DNA of 50,607 nucleotides from Dimargaris cristalligena (taxonomy: Eukaryota > Kickxellomycota > Dimargaritomycetes > Dimargaritales > Dimargaritaceae). The notes under the pieces were generated by a model. That model had not been told where the DNA came from and did not search any database. It saw only the letters and a program-made list of their open reading frames with translations. Positions 11,817-22,721 of the stretch are shown here, piece by piece (position 1 is the first letter of the stretch; each line of letters starts with the position of its first letter). The translations under genes and the position numbers were made by a program. The stretch is from positions 1-50,607 of the forward strand of contig JANBQC010000154.1 of NCBI GenBank assembly GCA_027576995.1, read 5' to 3'.

Positions 11817-14587
11817 TTAGTGGATCAAGTGCTCCAGGATTTCCTCGACATGTTTCACATCCTCCAGGAAATACTTGGCCTCCGTTTGTTTGCGGCCGAC
11901 CGTACTGGTGATGGCGGAGTCATTATCCTGCAGCATCGCGAAAATGCCTTCGTCCCCTTTACCGTCGCCGATGGCGAGGATGAAGTCGATGGGGCGGCTA
12001 TCGTCATCATCGTCGCTCCGGTGGATCTGTTTCAAATCGCGGAGGATGGCCCGGACTGGGGTCACCTTGTCAATTGATGACGGCCGCAATTCCAGGGTTT
12101 TGTTACCCTGCACGATGGACAGGGCCAGGTGGCTGAGTGCCTTTTCCAAATTGACCTTGAGTTCGTTGGCCTGCCAAGTACCGAATTCGGGGTCAGTGTT
12201 ACGGTAGTGCCAGGTCAGGATAATTTCCTTGTCCTCGATGGACGAACCCGGCGTGCGCTCCAGGTAGTGTTGGAAGAGGGGGCGGATGGTTTCGCGCCAG
12301 GTGGGGTCCACGTGATCAACCAAACAGAACCAGTCGTCCGTGTCGGGTTTGGCCGGGTGGGTGTCGCTGCTCCCCGAGTTAGCGGAGGTTGAGGAGGTGG
12401 TCATGGCCGTGGGGTCGACCATGCCCGGCTTGCGCAGGGCCTGCGGGTGTTTGTAGAAGCAGCCGTGCTCCGCCGACAGACCCACACCGGTCTCGCCGAA
12501 CCAGGCGTCCAGATGGGCCCGACTCCGCCCAGAGAGGATATACACGTACGTGTCGGGCAGCTGATTGAGCTGACGGAGAAGGTCCAACACGTGGGGACTG
12601 GGCTTAGCAAACTCCGGTAGACTGTGCATCCGGGTCAGGGTACCGTCGTAATCCAACAAAATCAGGCGTTTACCCTGGGCCCGCTGGAAACCGGCGGTCA
12701 CGACGGCGGGGGTGAGGGAAGGGAGACACATGACACTGTTCATTTCCTCGCTAACCCGCATCAACTCGTGGACAAACGACGTGCCCCAGTAAGCCGCGGT
12801 GTATTTGGTCACATACCGGTACAGACGCTGGTGGTTGATTTTGCGCTGCTCCGCTGACATGGAAATGGCCTGGTAGATGGCATCGGCCAAGTCGTCCGTA
12901 TTCCAGGGGTTGACGATAATGGACCCGTTGAGGGACTGAGCCGCCCCAGCGAATTCGGACAGAATCAGGACGCCGTTCTTCTTCTCCTGGCACGCGATGT
13001 ATTCGTATGACACGAGGTTCATGCCGTCACGGGTGGACGACACCAGGCAGGCATCGGAAATTGTGTAGAGTGACACCAGTTCGTCAAAGGTGACGGACTT
13101 GTGCAAAAAGTGGATGGGTGTGTACTCCACCGTGCCGAAGCGACCGTTGATGCGACCCACGAGCTGGTAGACATTGGAAATCAGGTGCTGGTATTCCTCC
13201 ACGTCGGACCGGGAGGGCACGGCCACTTGGACCAGCACCACTTTGCCCTGGTACTCGGGGTGCTTCTCCAGGAACACCTCGAGGCCGTGGATCTTCTGGG
13301 GCACTCCCTTGATGTAGTCCAACCGGTCCACCCCCACAATGACGATTTTGTCCTTGAACTGTTCCTCGAGCACGGCAATCCGTTTCTGGATGCTCGGCTT
13401 CTCCAACCCTTCGGTGAATTTACTGGGCTCAATACCGATGGGGAACGTGCCCACGTGCACCATCCGGCCCTCAAACTCGACCCCGTTGGGCATGGTGGAC
13501 AGGCCGAGAATACGGGTGCAGGAGGAGAGGAAATGACGTGCGTAGTCGTAGGTGTGGAAGCCAAGTAGATCGGAACTGAGCACACCCAGGAGGATTTCCT
13601 GGCGGACGGGTAGGATGCGGTAGATTTCGCTGCTGGGAAAGGGGGTGTGCAGGAACCAGCCGATTTTGACGTTCTTCTTCTCAGGCCCCATACGTTCCCG
13701 GAGCATTTTGGGGAGGAGCATCAGGTGATAATCTTGCACCCAGACCAGGTCGCCGTCCTGCACGATATCACAAATGGCGTCGGCGAACAGGGAGTTGGCC
13801 TTCTGGTAGGCCTGCCAGATGTCCTCGTCGAAGGAGATTTCGCCCGGGTGGTAATGGAACAGGGGCCACAGGATGCTGTTGGAGAAGCCGTTGTAGTGCA
13901 TCTCGGCCAGATCGTCGTGGAGGAATACGGGGACACAGTCCCGTTCCTTGAGTTTGGAGCGGATAATGCGGCGATCATCTTCGGGAAAGTCGAGACCTAA
14001 GATACCATGGGAATAGAGGGCAAGTCACGCGGAGGAACCGGGGTTAATACTATAGACTCGGAATTACTCAGGTAGTATCAGGTGGAAGGGTAATGATAAT
14101 GGTGAGCGGTAATATGGTCGGCCATCACAGGGGCTCGTTCCGAAACCCCAGTGAGCGAAAGTGGATGCAGCGTGGTGCGTTCGGCTTGGGGCATCACGTT
14201 GCCCTTGCCTGCCCACTATGCCACACCATCTTGGAGAGGGAGGCGGGAGGGTAGGAGGACCTCCACACACTCAGGTCCCCCCAGATACGGTCCTCGGGAC
14301 GCAGATATAGCCGCAATGAAACCCACCCTCCTACTTGCATAGAGCGGGTTAATTGATAGTCACAGGACAATCCAAAATACACCTTTAAAAACCAACTCCT
14401 ACTTACCGGGCCAGCCAATCCAGGTGAAGGCCATTTGCTTGGCCAGGCCGTCCAAGGCCGACACAAGCCCACCTGAGCTCATACTAAAGGACCATTCGGT
14501 GTCCTTCTTCTTAATGGTCACGGGCAGACGGTTGGAGACAATTAATAGCCGCGGCTCGGGCTTAGACTCGGATCCGGAGGTTGCCAT
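11817..14587 (-). CDS. TPS1: Trehalose-6-phosphate synthase with fused trehalose-phosphatase-like domain
   Basis: Exon 1 is 14587-14407 and exon 2 is 13996-11817, with a 410-bp intron (donor GTAAGT, acceptor CTTAG). The junction WIGWP-G-LDFPEDD is the family sequence. The start is the ATG at 14587; a TTG two codons upstream is ignored. The protein has 786 residues. The N-terminal GT20 domain (about 12-480) shows LLIVSNRLPV, SSGGLVSAL, YHPGEI, QDYHLMLLP, GWFLHTPFPSSE, the R285/K290 donor-phosphate pair in VDRLDYIKG, and RDGMNLVSYEYIA. It makes trehalose-6-phosphate from UDP-glucose and glucose-6-phosphate in the cytosol. The C-terminal half (about 500-786) is a HAD trehalose-phosphatase fold with LLDYDGTL (D509, D511), ILSGR and GLSAEHGCF. 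Motif IV reads GDGKGDE (737-743) where active enzymes usually have GDDxTDE, so phosphatase activity is uncertain. The gene symbol is by family; in some fungi the fused form is numbered TPS2 or TPS3. Confidence 0.95.
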
Positions 14588-14712
14588 GGTCAACTTCGGG
14601 GGGGGGGAGGAGGGGCTGTCGGGTGAAACGATGAAGTGAAGGAGACGGGGTTAATGGAGGAAGTTCTGGTTGGATACTGTGTTAATGGGAATGTGACGGC
14701 CAAAGTCGCCAA

Positions 14713-15027
14713 AGGGGTCGATAGACTGAGGGTACAGGGGGATAACGAACTGAGCTGAACCAGAAGAAGAGGAGTGAGTGAATGAATGCGGAGTTGACTG
14801 GACAGTCGTCGACGTAAGTGGTGTAACGTCAAAGGAAGCGAAGGAAGGGAAAACGCTAACGAACCTAACCGAAGGGGACTGGTGTTATAAAGAATGACTT
14901 GGGCAGGGAGGGAAGGGGAGTATAGTAGTGGAGGGAAGGAGAAGAGGGGAGGAGAGGGAAAGGAGAACTATAAGGATGTAGGTTTCGCAACGGGTAAGAC
15001 TGGGCACCCAGTGCGGGGCTTATAAGG
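14713..15027 (-). promoter_or_regulatory. Putative trehalose synthase promoter: CCCCT (STRE-like) cluster and TATA-like box
   Basis: Upstream of the trehalose synthase start, five AGGGG words lie on the plus strand (CCCCT in the gene's orientation) at 14713, 14736, 14873, 14914 and 14945. CTTATAAG lies at 15019-15026, next to a GC-rich stretch. In yeast, CCCCT is the stress response element read by Msn2/4, and trehalose genes are classic targets. The region is purine-rich overall, so some copies may be chance. The regulatory meaning is inference. Confidence 0.4.
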
Positions 15028-16546
15028 CGGGGCGGGATGGGAAACGCGACCCTGTGGATGACGTCGAGCCCTTCCCCAATCGATTCGTTAATGATTAATC
15101 CCGATAACGATCGGCCCTTCCGCTGCGCTGTTTTCTTCGCCTTGGCTTGCGTCTACGCCGCTGCCCGTCACACAATTGGGGAGGCAGAGCATATTATTAT
15201 TATTAATAATAAGAGTTCCTCACTCTATTATCCTTAAATTGGGGGAGTGGGGAACCTATATCTATTACTACGAAATGCCAAACATATATATATATATATA
15301 TCTCCCTCCGTCTCCCCCACCTTCTCTGTTCATTCGGGCAATTACCAAAAGTTTTTCCCCGTCACCGAGCCGCACCCAACCACAATTCCACCATTAAACA
15401 TGTTCTTATCAACCCCCTAATGCCTTTGACGTATGGGGGTTTTATCCAGCAGCCCGTTTGTCTTGCTTGGTCCGGTGGTTTCAGCCAGCTCCCGGATAAC
15501 AGTCTCACTGCTCTGGAATAACCGGTCTATGGAAGACGTGCTTGGTGTACCCGACCCACATCGCCCAAATTGGTTGTGTAGCCTTATCACCTCCCTTACT
15601 TCACCCTCCTCTGGCTTGGCCTTGTATCCGCCACCTCCCCAACCGTCCAACAACAACAACTGTCCCCCCCTCCCTTCAGTCTACTAGGAATGGGTGACAG
15701 TAGATACCGCGCCAGTCTCCGTGATAAGAATAGCACCTGGGGGAAAGATAGTACAACCATCCCCCCTCACTCACAACAACCACCACCACAACTGCCCGCA
15801 GTTCTGTCACGAACCCCTAAACCCTTCGGCTTATCGCGTCGATCGGTTGAGTACTGGGCCTTGGTTTGGGTTTTTGGCTGTACACCCAAGCCGGGTATTT
15901 TTCTGAAATCACTCCATCAATGTACATGTCCCCGATAAATTAACCGCCGTCGGATGTTTATGACAGGTACGTTATTGTAGGTAGAAATAAATGGTCCCTT
16001 CGAATGTAATCTTGCAACGACGGAGGTCAGGCGAACTCTCCAGATAGCCGAACCCTCACCCCCCCCTCCACAATTCCTTTCTCGGATAGAAAAAACCTAG
16101 TCCACCGGATAAATAAAAGTATATTCCATCGCTATGTAGGTGTGAAATGGTGAAGCCAGAAGCAGGCACATTCATTATTACCTTCTTCTAATCCGTACCA
16201 GCAAGAAATTGCATTTCAGCTGCCAATTATCCTCGTCCTCACACGCTGCCTGTCTAAGCGGCCTATTGGTTGCCGACGTCACCAGATGAAAAACCCGCCG
16301 AAATAACAGGCCCATTTATTCATTGTTGCCGTCGTCATTTGGTAAGAATTGGCCAGATATATAAAATATGCAATTAAACGGTAGGTGCAGGCGGAGAGGC
16401 ATATCTAATAATGGGATGGGTCTACGCCACACCACCTAGTTTCCCACCCACACGACCCCGCTCCCTAAGCCAGTTGTCGTTGAACAAGGCGATGTGCCCT
16501 AGTCGAGGTTATAGGACTATTCAAACAAAACAAAAGAATCCGTCGA
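15028..16546. other. Spacer, no supported gene
   Basis: Contains a short ATT/AAT repeat near 15190-15212 and a (TA)n run at 15284-15302. Frames of up to 84 codons have no recognisable domains. It lies between the trehalose synthase promoter and the Derlin 3' end. Confidence 0.5.
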
Positions 16547-17513
16547 CTAACCTCCCAACCGATGGCCATGGCCCCAAGGGTGACCCCCGCCAGCATTACG
16601 GGCGGGTCGACCGCGTCCCGAGACCGGAGTAGGGTTGTTTTCCCCTCCGAACCAGCGCACCAAAATGCCCGGCGTCTTCAGCAAAGCCCCGCCCGGCTGC
16701 GAGCGATTTTCGACCGTGAGGTAATTCACGAAATGGCCCACCACGATGCCAATCGCATCCAGCTTAATGGTGGGGTTATCCATCAAAAAGTGGATGGCCA
16801 TGAATACCCAAGGGAGGTAGGCCCCTGGGAACCGGATGCCGAAATAAAGGGTTACCGGCTGCGTGGGGAACCGCCGCGACCAAACGTAGAGAATGGCCGA
16901 CATGAGGCCCGGGAAGAGATTGAAGAACGGCATGTAAAAGGTGGCTAGGGCCACACCCACCATAATCAGGCCCACGAAGAAGATACCGTCGCCCTTGCGC
17001 TCGTTGAAAAGGTCCTTCTCCAGTTCACTCGAGAATTGGGTGAAGAAATACCATTGGAAAATCGCCGTTAGGGAGAGGATATCCGCAAAAAAGCCGGTAA
17101 AGAGGCGCCATAGCTGAGTCGGGTAAGTGGGGCATTCGTGGGCACATAGTACCCATACATATAAATATATAAATACAGCGTGGTTAATGGATGTAGTATA
17201 AAATACTATTGGCAAGGGAAAAGTGATCCATCCCAGTCAAATGTCGCGGATATTGGGAGGGCCTCTATCTCTATTCGGGAATAATCGAAACTAGTGTTAC
17301 GGGAAAAGAGCAATGGGGGATATGTCTGTAGTGTGAGTAGCGCCATACCTGGAATTGTTGGATAATAAGGTCCCAGTCGAAATAGGTGGGGTATAAGCCG
17401 AACCCTATTTTATGGGCCGTACCTAGGCCCACGGCAAGGGTAACGAGCACCCGCGTAATCGGCGGAATACGCTGGTACCAGTCCTGGATTTGTACCAAGG
17501 GACTGTCGGACAT
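16547..17513 (-). CDS. Derlin (Der1-like rhomboid pseudoprotease)
   Basis: Exon 1 is 17513-17349 and exon 2 is 17113-16547. The intron is 235 bp with donor GTATGG and acceptor CTCAG, in phase 0. The 243-residue product starts MSDSPLVQIQDWYQRIPPITR, as Derlins do. The splice recreates the WR motif (QFQ-LWRLFTGFF, W57/R58). Six hydrophobic stretches follow, ending in a GIVVGHFVNYL segment with the conserved GxxxG of rhomboid folds. The C-terminus PWGHGHRLGG is an SHP box, the known docking site for p97/Cdc48. Derlins lack protease residues and help move misfolded proteins from the ER lumen or membrane to the proteasome with HRD1 and HERP/Usa1. A possible donor (GTTAGT) overlaps the stop codon, so a tiny extra exon cannot be excluded, but the SHP box is normally terminal. 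Confidence 0.93.
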
Positions 17514-18115
17514 GCCGGTATGTTAATGTCTGGGGAATTACGAGAGGCTCAAAGATGGAAGGGGGGGGGGGTATATGTGTGTAAGGTCTGGCGGGATGAC
17601 CGGTGGTAGCCAGCTACAATAACGGAGTAGAGAGTGCGATAGATGAGATAATATAAGCGAGCGTGAATAGTCCGAATTCAAAGGTATATTAGACAAGCCG
17701 CAGTCATCCGTGGAAGGGCCAAGTGGGAGGATGGTGAGCATCACCGTCACCAACCTTCCTTCGTACGTGTGGCTGTTACTCCCTTTGGGGCCATTCTTGT
17801 CTCCTTAGGGAAGGAGCTTCGTAACGGGCAGCTCAACTTGCTCCATTCGCTAGGCCAGTTGGTTCTGGACCCAGAGACCCTCTCCCCAGCTCAGAATATT
17901 GAAAAGAACCTGTAGCTCATTCTCCCACCAACAACCACCCGCATTCTTTCCCGATCCCCTCCGTACCCCGCGAGTCCCGGTGGCCGCATTTCACCAACTC
18001 CGCCTTAGACCAGCTCTTCCCCGATTCCGCTCTACTACTACATGAATCCATTTTGACTCAAGTTCCATTCGTAGTTTTATCTAATATTATTTTTCAGGAG
18101 TAAATTACCGCCACA
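17514..18115. other. Divergent promoter region, Derlin and prefoldin 4
   Basis: A 602-bp spacer between two divergent starts. It contains a poly-G run near 17561-17571, and a pyrimidine-rich stretch before the prefoldin ATG. No gene is seen. It must hold both promoters, but I cannot point to a definite TATA box. Confidence 0.5.
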
Positions 18116-19049
18116 ATGAGATTAGTAAGTTGATTGTGCTCGACTGCAACTGGCCTCTAGCCCACTACCTTTGGCAACTAAAGACCCGGTACTTTCGGGA
18201 CACTCCCATGCTAAACACCTGGCCTCTACTTGCTTTGGGGCAGAAGCCTTACCAACGGCACTAACACCCGCATTCCCCTCCCTCTACGACATTGCCCCCA
18301 TGACCCCTCAAATAGATGAAAGCGAACGAACATGCCGATATCGAGGTCACTTGGGAAGACCAGAAGAATATCAACGCATTTAGCAAACTCAATGTCAAAC
18401 TCGAGGATGAACAAGAACGCTATTCCGAACTCAAGGTCAGTACTATTCGCGTCTTTTACCATCTTACCTCCCCTATCCTCGCAAACAAGGCTCGTACCGG
18501 GTAGCCACATTACCTCCGGCCCTCACTAGATCATCTCCCCGGTTGCTAACCTTTTCCCCAAGACATCCCGTATACCAATCGCTGCATTTACAGTTGGAAT
18601 TAGAGTACCTGGAGGATCTCGCCATGGAACTCGAATTGGCCGATGAGGACGACCCAATCAAGTAAGTAAAGCATCCGGCCAACTGTCCAGACAGGCAGTA
18701 CCCGCAAATATAAACCTATAAATTGTTGTACTTATTTTTTCGGATTTCTTGATCGGCTCACTGGTATCTATCTCAAATCCCCCTCCCATTAACTCATCCG
18801 ACTTTTGATAATGCACAATACCGTGTCTAAATTGCATCGCCACCGTCTTCTAGCTTTAAGATCGCCGATGTATTCATCGAGCTGCCCCTCGAGGAGGCTC
18901 AGGAAAAAATCCAGACCGAGAAAGAGCGACTGGAAGAAGAGGTTGAGAAAATCAAGTCCAACCTCGACCAGATGGAAGAGCAGCTGGCCGCCCTCAAAAA
19001 GGTACTTTACGGCAAATTCAAGAACGCCATCAATCTGGAGAAGGATTAA
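18116..19049 (+). CDS. Prefoldin subunit 4 (Gim3/PFDN4), four exons
   Basis: Exons are 18116-18124, 18316-18435, 18594-18661 and 18854-19049, giving 130 residues, close to human PFDN4 (134) and yeast Gim3 (129). Donors are GTAAGT, GTCAGT and GTAAGT. Acceptors are AATAG, TACAG and TCTAG. Phases close exactly. The first exon encodes only Met-Arg-Leu; I include it because fungal orthologues commonly begin MRxL and the ATG has a good context (CCACAATGAG). If it is not used, translation could start at ATG 18316. The product reads EVTWEDQKNINAFSKLN, then LELEYLEDLAMELELADEDDP, then FKIADVFIELPLEEAQ, with a long heptad coiled coil before LYGKFKNAINLEKD. Prefoldin is a six-subunit cytosolic co-chaperone that passes unfolded actin and tubulin to CCT. 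Subunit 4 is a beta-type subunit. Confidence 0.95.
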
Positions 19050-20540
19050 TGGACACGCACCACCATGTGAATTAATACAGTATTATCGGCCCCTTCACCC
19101 TAGTGAATGCAATTGGCATCCCACCCTTTAATAATAAATACCTAGTTCATTTGGGTGATTGTTTGGCGCCATTACAAGACAAAGTGCTCGTAATTGCCTG
19201 ATTATATAGATCCCCATTTAGGGCAGGCGGACTTTGAGTTGGACAATACCCATTTGAATCACACGAAATTTAATCTAAGACTAGTATAAGTCCGTACACA
19301 TGCCGTTTTGTTCCCAAAGCTTCGCTTGGTCTGTCCATGGGCAATATTATCGAACGAATTGATTGGGAATGTGTGATCTTGGCAGTAATGATCGGCAGTG
19401 TACTAGCGAAAAGTAGATACCATGCAATTAAATTGATAAAAAATTGACCTAACCAATCGGCTAAATCGGCCTAGTGAAGTACATTCAAATATGGCGAACA
19501 GGAATTGGACATATGTTAAAGTCAATGGTTAAGTATACGGGCCCAATTCCGAAGACTCTACTGGGATTAGATCAGTAAGAGGTTCTTAATATCTTTTACT
19601 CCAGCACCCATTGTCGAGCACAATAGTCGCTGAACTGCCCACTAAACGATTGGTGATGGCGAAAATCCCGCATCTTTAACGAGGAATTCGGAAGAAGGAT
19701 TTTAGCTCCTCCATCCTTGAGATTGAGCCTATGCCATTGATGCCATACCTACTTATTGTAATGAAATTGTATTTTAGGTAACCATCTATCACATAGACTA
19801 GCGTCAAGCAATAGCGGGTAGTTTGTATTGCGCTATGGCCTAACTCGGCCACCCTGGGGGCGTTCGTTTTCCTTAGTCCCATTTAAATTCTAATGACCAC
19901 CTATATTGATGCTCGACAATGGAACAAGGCGTATTCCAAAATGCTACCAATGGTTTATTAACCGACTCCGATAATACAGCCCCTCTGCATCAAATCGAAT
20001 GGGTGGCGTCATGTCGTTTTTGTGCGGCTTTATAGACGGACAACATTGAACACTATTCTCTCCACTCCTGATTACACTACTCATCTCGTACCCCTAAACT
20101 CTGCCGAGTATATTAACAGCGATATTTCGCCCGATCTCGATAATTTCCGTATTACCAATTTTCCCTATCATATTTTCACAATCATTTCCTAATCCGCGAC
20201 CCTTCATCCGTCTTCTATACTACTGTTCGATGGATTTCTGGGGTGTCCACCTCACCCCCTTATAATCCATACTATATCCACACTAACCCTAATCACCTCA
20301 TTCGTGACCTCACCTACCTTCCCGCTAAACTGCCCGCCAGACTATTGCTGGATTTAGTGGCACTACCTGGTTCCCCCGGGCTAACTGAACCCTGTCTACT
20401 CCAACTCCACAGCCAAGAAAGCCACCGATCCCTTTGCCTGTACGTTTGACATTTCTCCCTCATCACTGAGCTGGACTGAAGTAGCCCCCCCTGAACAGAA
20501 CCCACGAACCGCATTTCGCTAAACCCTCTACGCCGACATA
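19050..20540. other. Gene-poor spacer
   Basis: AT-rich, with only short frames. A 38-codon frame from ATG 19919 (MEQGVFQNATNGLLTD...) and an open stretch from a plausible acceptor at 20413 are the only coding-like pieces. They are discussed with the next entry. No RNA gene or repeat is recognised. Confidence 0.4.
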
Positions 20541-20768
20541 ATGTTCCAAAAGGGGGATAAAACTACGGACGGGGTCGAGCCGAAGTCCCCCCGAAAGAAG
20601 CTGAATGCCAGGAAAATGAAATCCATTAAAATTGCCGGTATAGCCCAGCTGGAGAAGCAAACCAAAAAGCTCCGTCGTATGACTAAGCACGATTGCGAAA
20701 AAGAGCCACTGGATGAAATGGCCAAATTAATTAACGATTTCCAAGCGAGACTTATTCTGTGCGAGTAG
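20541..20768 (+). CDS. Short Lys-rich hypothetical protein (doubtful; may be the end of a broken or spliced gene)
   Basis: A 75-residue frame from ATG 20541, very basic (PRKKLNARKMKSIKIAG, EKQTKKLRRMTKH) with an acidic, helical end. I do not recognise it. The same frame is open upstream from a good acceptor (TCCACAG, 20413) and is broken only by TAA at 20520-20522. It may therefore be the tail of a longer gene with a nonsense change, a separate small gene, or chance. No upstream exon with a strong donor was found. No function is proposed. Confidence 0.3.
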   Translation: MFQKGDKTTDGVEPKSPRKKLNARKMKSIKIAGIAQLEKQTKKLRRMTKHDCEKEPLDEMAKLINDFQARLILCE

Positions 20769-21297
20769 AACGACTTCTAATCGAAACAAGCCCGACAGAA
20801 TATTCCAACCAGAGACCGCCTTTTCAAAAGGCAGGTCCTTTAACTGTACCATTCTAGTTATGAGATATAACGAGGCGGGACTCATTAGGTTGGGCAGCTG
20901 TGGTATTCGCCTACTTCAACAGCACATATATGTAGTGCCGCCCAGCACACCATGATTGATTGCTAGTGGTTGATACGATATCCCGCACATGGAGTATCCA
21001 CCAATTCCATGTTTAGCTTGCTTTTATCCCGGAAACGCCAATTGTGACAGTTTCCATTGATGGCATTGTTGCGATTAATGACATGTAATTATTCTAGTGT
21101 TGATGTATTGTCAACAACCACATCATATCGTAGCTTTGCTTTTAATTATTTTGTATTTATTCTGGTAGCGTAATTATAATTTCTACAGTATCCGAGTTTA
21201 TATCTAAAAGATGGAATCCTGTGAGGGAAGAGTCAACAGTCGGTTACCCATTGAACTTCATAATTTCAATGCTATTATTTTTTAAAATAAAACCTTT
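20769..21297. other. AT-rich spacer
   Basis: Strongly AT-rich sequence with no frame, RNA gene or repeat that I can support. Confidence 0.5.
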
Positions 21298-21321
21298 TTG
21301 TTTGTACCTGGTATTTTTCAG

Positions 21322-21663
21322 AGTATTTTAGCAATCGTAATCTCTTGTTTCCTACAATTGTACCCTGCATCTAGCACGAGTTCCAGGGCCTCCGAAACTA
21401 ATCAGTCTGCATTTTTGAGCATACCCAAACCAGTAAAGCCGGGACCCTCTGTTGCAGCGTCAAAGCAACCTGAGAAGGAAGGCAATGTCATTTTGCAGCT
21501 CCCTAAGCCCAGTACGTCGAAGGTGACGTCACCCAGCACTTTATATAGAGATAAGCATCATTTCCCAGCCCCGACGCATACCTCTCTAGCACAGGCATGG
21601 ATGAATGGTCAACGTTGGCGTTATAGAGCAGGACAAGGGACGCCCAGCCTAGTTATAATATAA
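21322..21663 (+). CDS. Possible exon of a small secreted-type protein (doubtful)
   Basis: An open frame follows a good acceptor (GGTATTTTTCAG ending at 21321). It encodes a hydrophobic start (SILAIVISCFLQLYPASS), then a Ser/Pro/Lys-rich polar part with two similar SxPKPxxxxP units, and ends SLVII. No in-frame ATG exists upstream, so a separate first exon would be needed, and none was found. The sequence inside the frame also contains a palindromic CRE-like site followed by a TATA-like box. Low confidence that it is coding. Confidence 0.2.
   Translation, partial: SILAIVISCFLQLYPASSTSSRASETNQSAFLSIPKPVKPGPSVAASKQPEKEGNVILQLPKPSTSKVTSPSTLYRDKHHFPAPTHTSLAQAWMNGQRWRYRAGQGTPSLVII
21522..21547. promoter_or_regulatory. 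CRE-like palindrome followed by TATA-like box
   Basis: GGTGACGTCACC at 21522-21533 is a perfect 12-bp palindrome containing the full ATF/CREB site TGACGTCA. TTATATA follows at 21541-21547. This is a promoter-like arrangement, but no convincing gene starts just downstream on the plus strand. Confidence 0.3.
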
Positions 21664-22721
21664 AATAACTATTTACTAAGTCGAAAGTATATGTACAACT
21701 TAATCTATCATATAATCTACCGCTTATTATCCGTTCACAATAGGGTATTATACCATAGGAGATATTACTGGTGACTACTAGAATCCCTGTACCTGGGAAG
21801 CGTAGATGGGAAGACACTACTAGGTGATAAAACATAAAGATAATGAATAATGAAGACAAGACCGCGAATATAATAATAAAACCGTTTGATAAGGGGGTCC
21901 GGAATGGCCGAAGAGGAGTAGTACCTTCGTTGATTGAATTCGCGCACCCCATTGATAGCAGTTGGCCACGGTTGAAGCTAGAACCCAAAGGTGGGCCAGT
22001 TTTAGTCGATAGGGTCTGTCCATGCAAATATATATTTTAGATAGCCAGAGTATTAGTTGTATAGATAATGTGAAAAGGCTGGTGTAAATATTGGTCGTAA
22101 ATGGCCTAAGCCCTAGATAATGGCAATGCAGGATAGAGCGAGGGTGTAGTAACCAAGCCAGTACGTAGTCTTCGAGGGGCGAATGTATCTATTAGAGAGC
22201 CCATACGAATTAAAGGCATCATACATTCGATTAAATAGAGTTTATAAAGCTAGAATCTATTATAAATTACCTTAGCAGCCAAGACATCTCACAATCAATA
22301 AATCCCCGTGCAATCCCTTAACAGGTATAATTCAATACGGCTCATTATCCATTTCAGAGCGACAGTCAAATAAACCTAACCACCGAACAGAACCGGACGC
22401 ATTAACCCTTTTCAACCCGTCAAATAATCCGAGTCAATACACATCAGCACTTTTTATTCCAATGACTGGTGAAATCGACGGGCAAGTGGAAAGGAGATTG
22501 AAGAAGAAAAAAGGTGATAACGGAAGAGGGAGTTAGAGAACGGAGACACAACCCGAAATACTAATCCAGCCATATCAGAAATGGGAGGGGGGTTCGAGGA
22601 AAGAGAGTTGGGATTTATTATAAGAGAGGGGAGGGGGAAGTTGTCGACGTGAGGGCACACGAATGAGTTACAGACATCCAAGCATTTTTTACGCGATAGT
22701 AGTAATGGCGAATCAAAAAAT
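21664..22721. other. Spacer downstream of RPL26, no supported gene
   Basis: AT-rich sequence with only short frames on both strands. It includes the presumed 3' UTR of the L26 gene at its right edge. Nothing else is recognised. Confidence 0.5.

Noticed and set aside
13101..13568. 155-codon plus-strand frame opposite trehalose synthase
   Set aside because: Antisense shadow of a GC-rich coding exon. No independent features.
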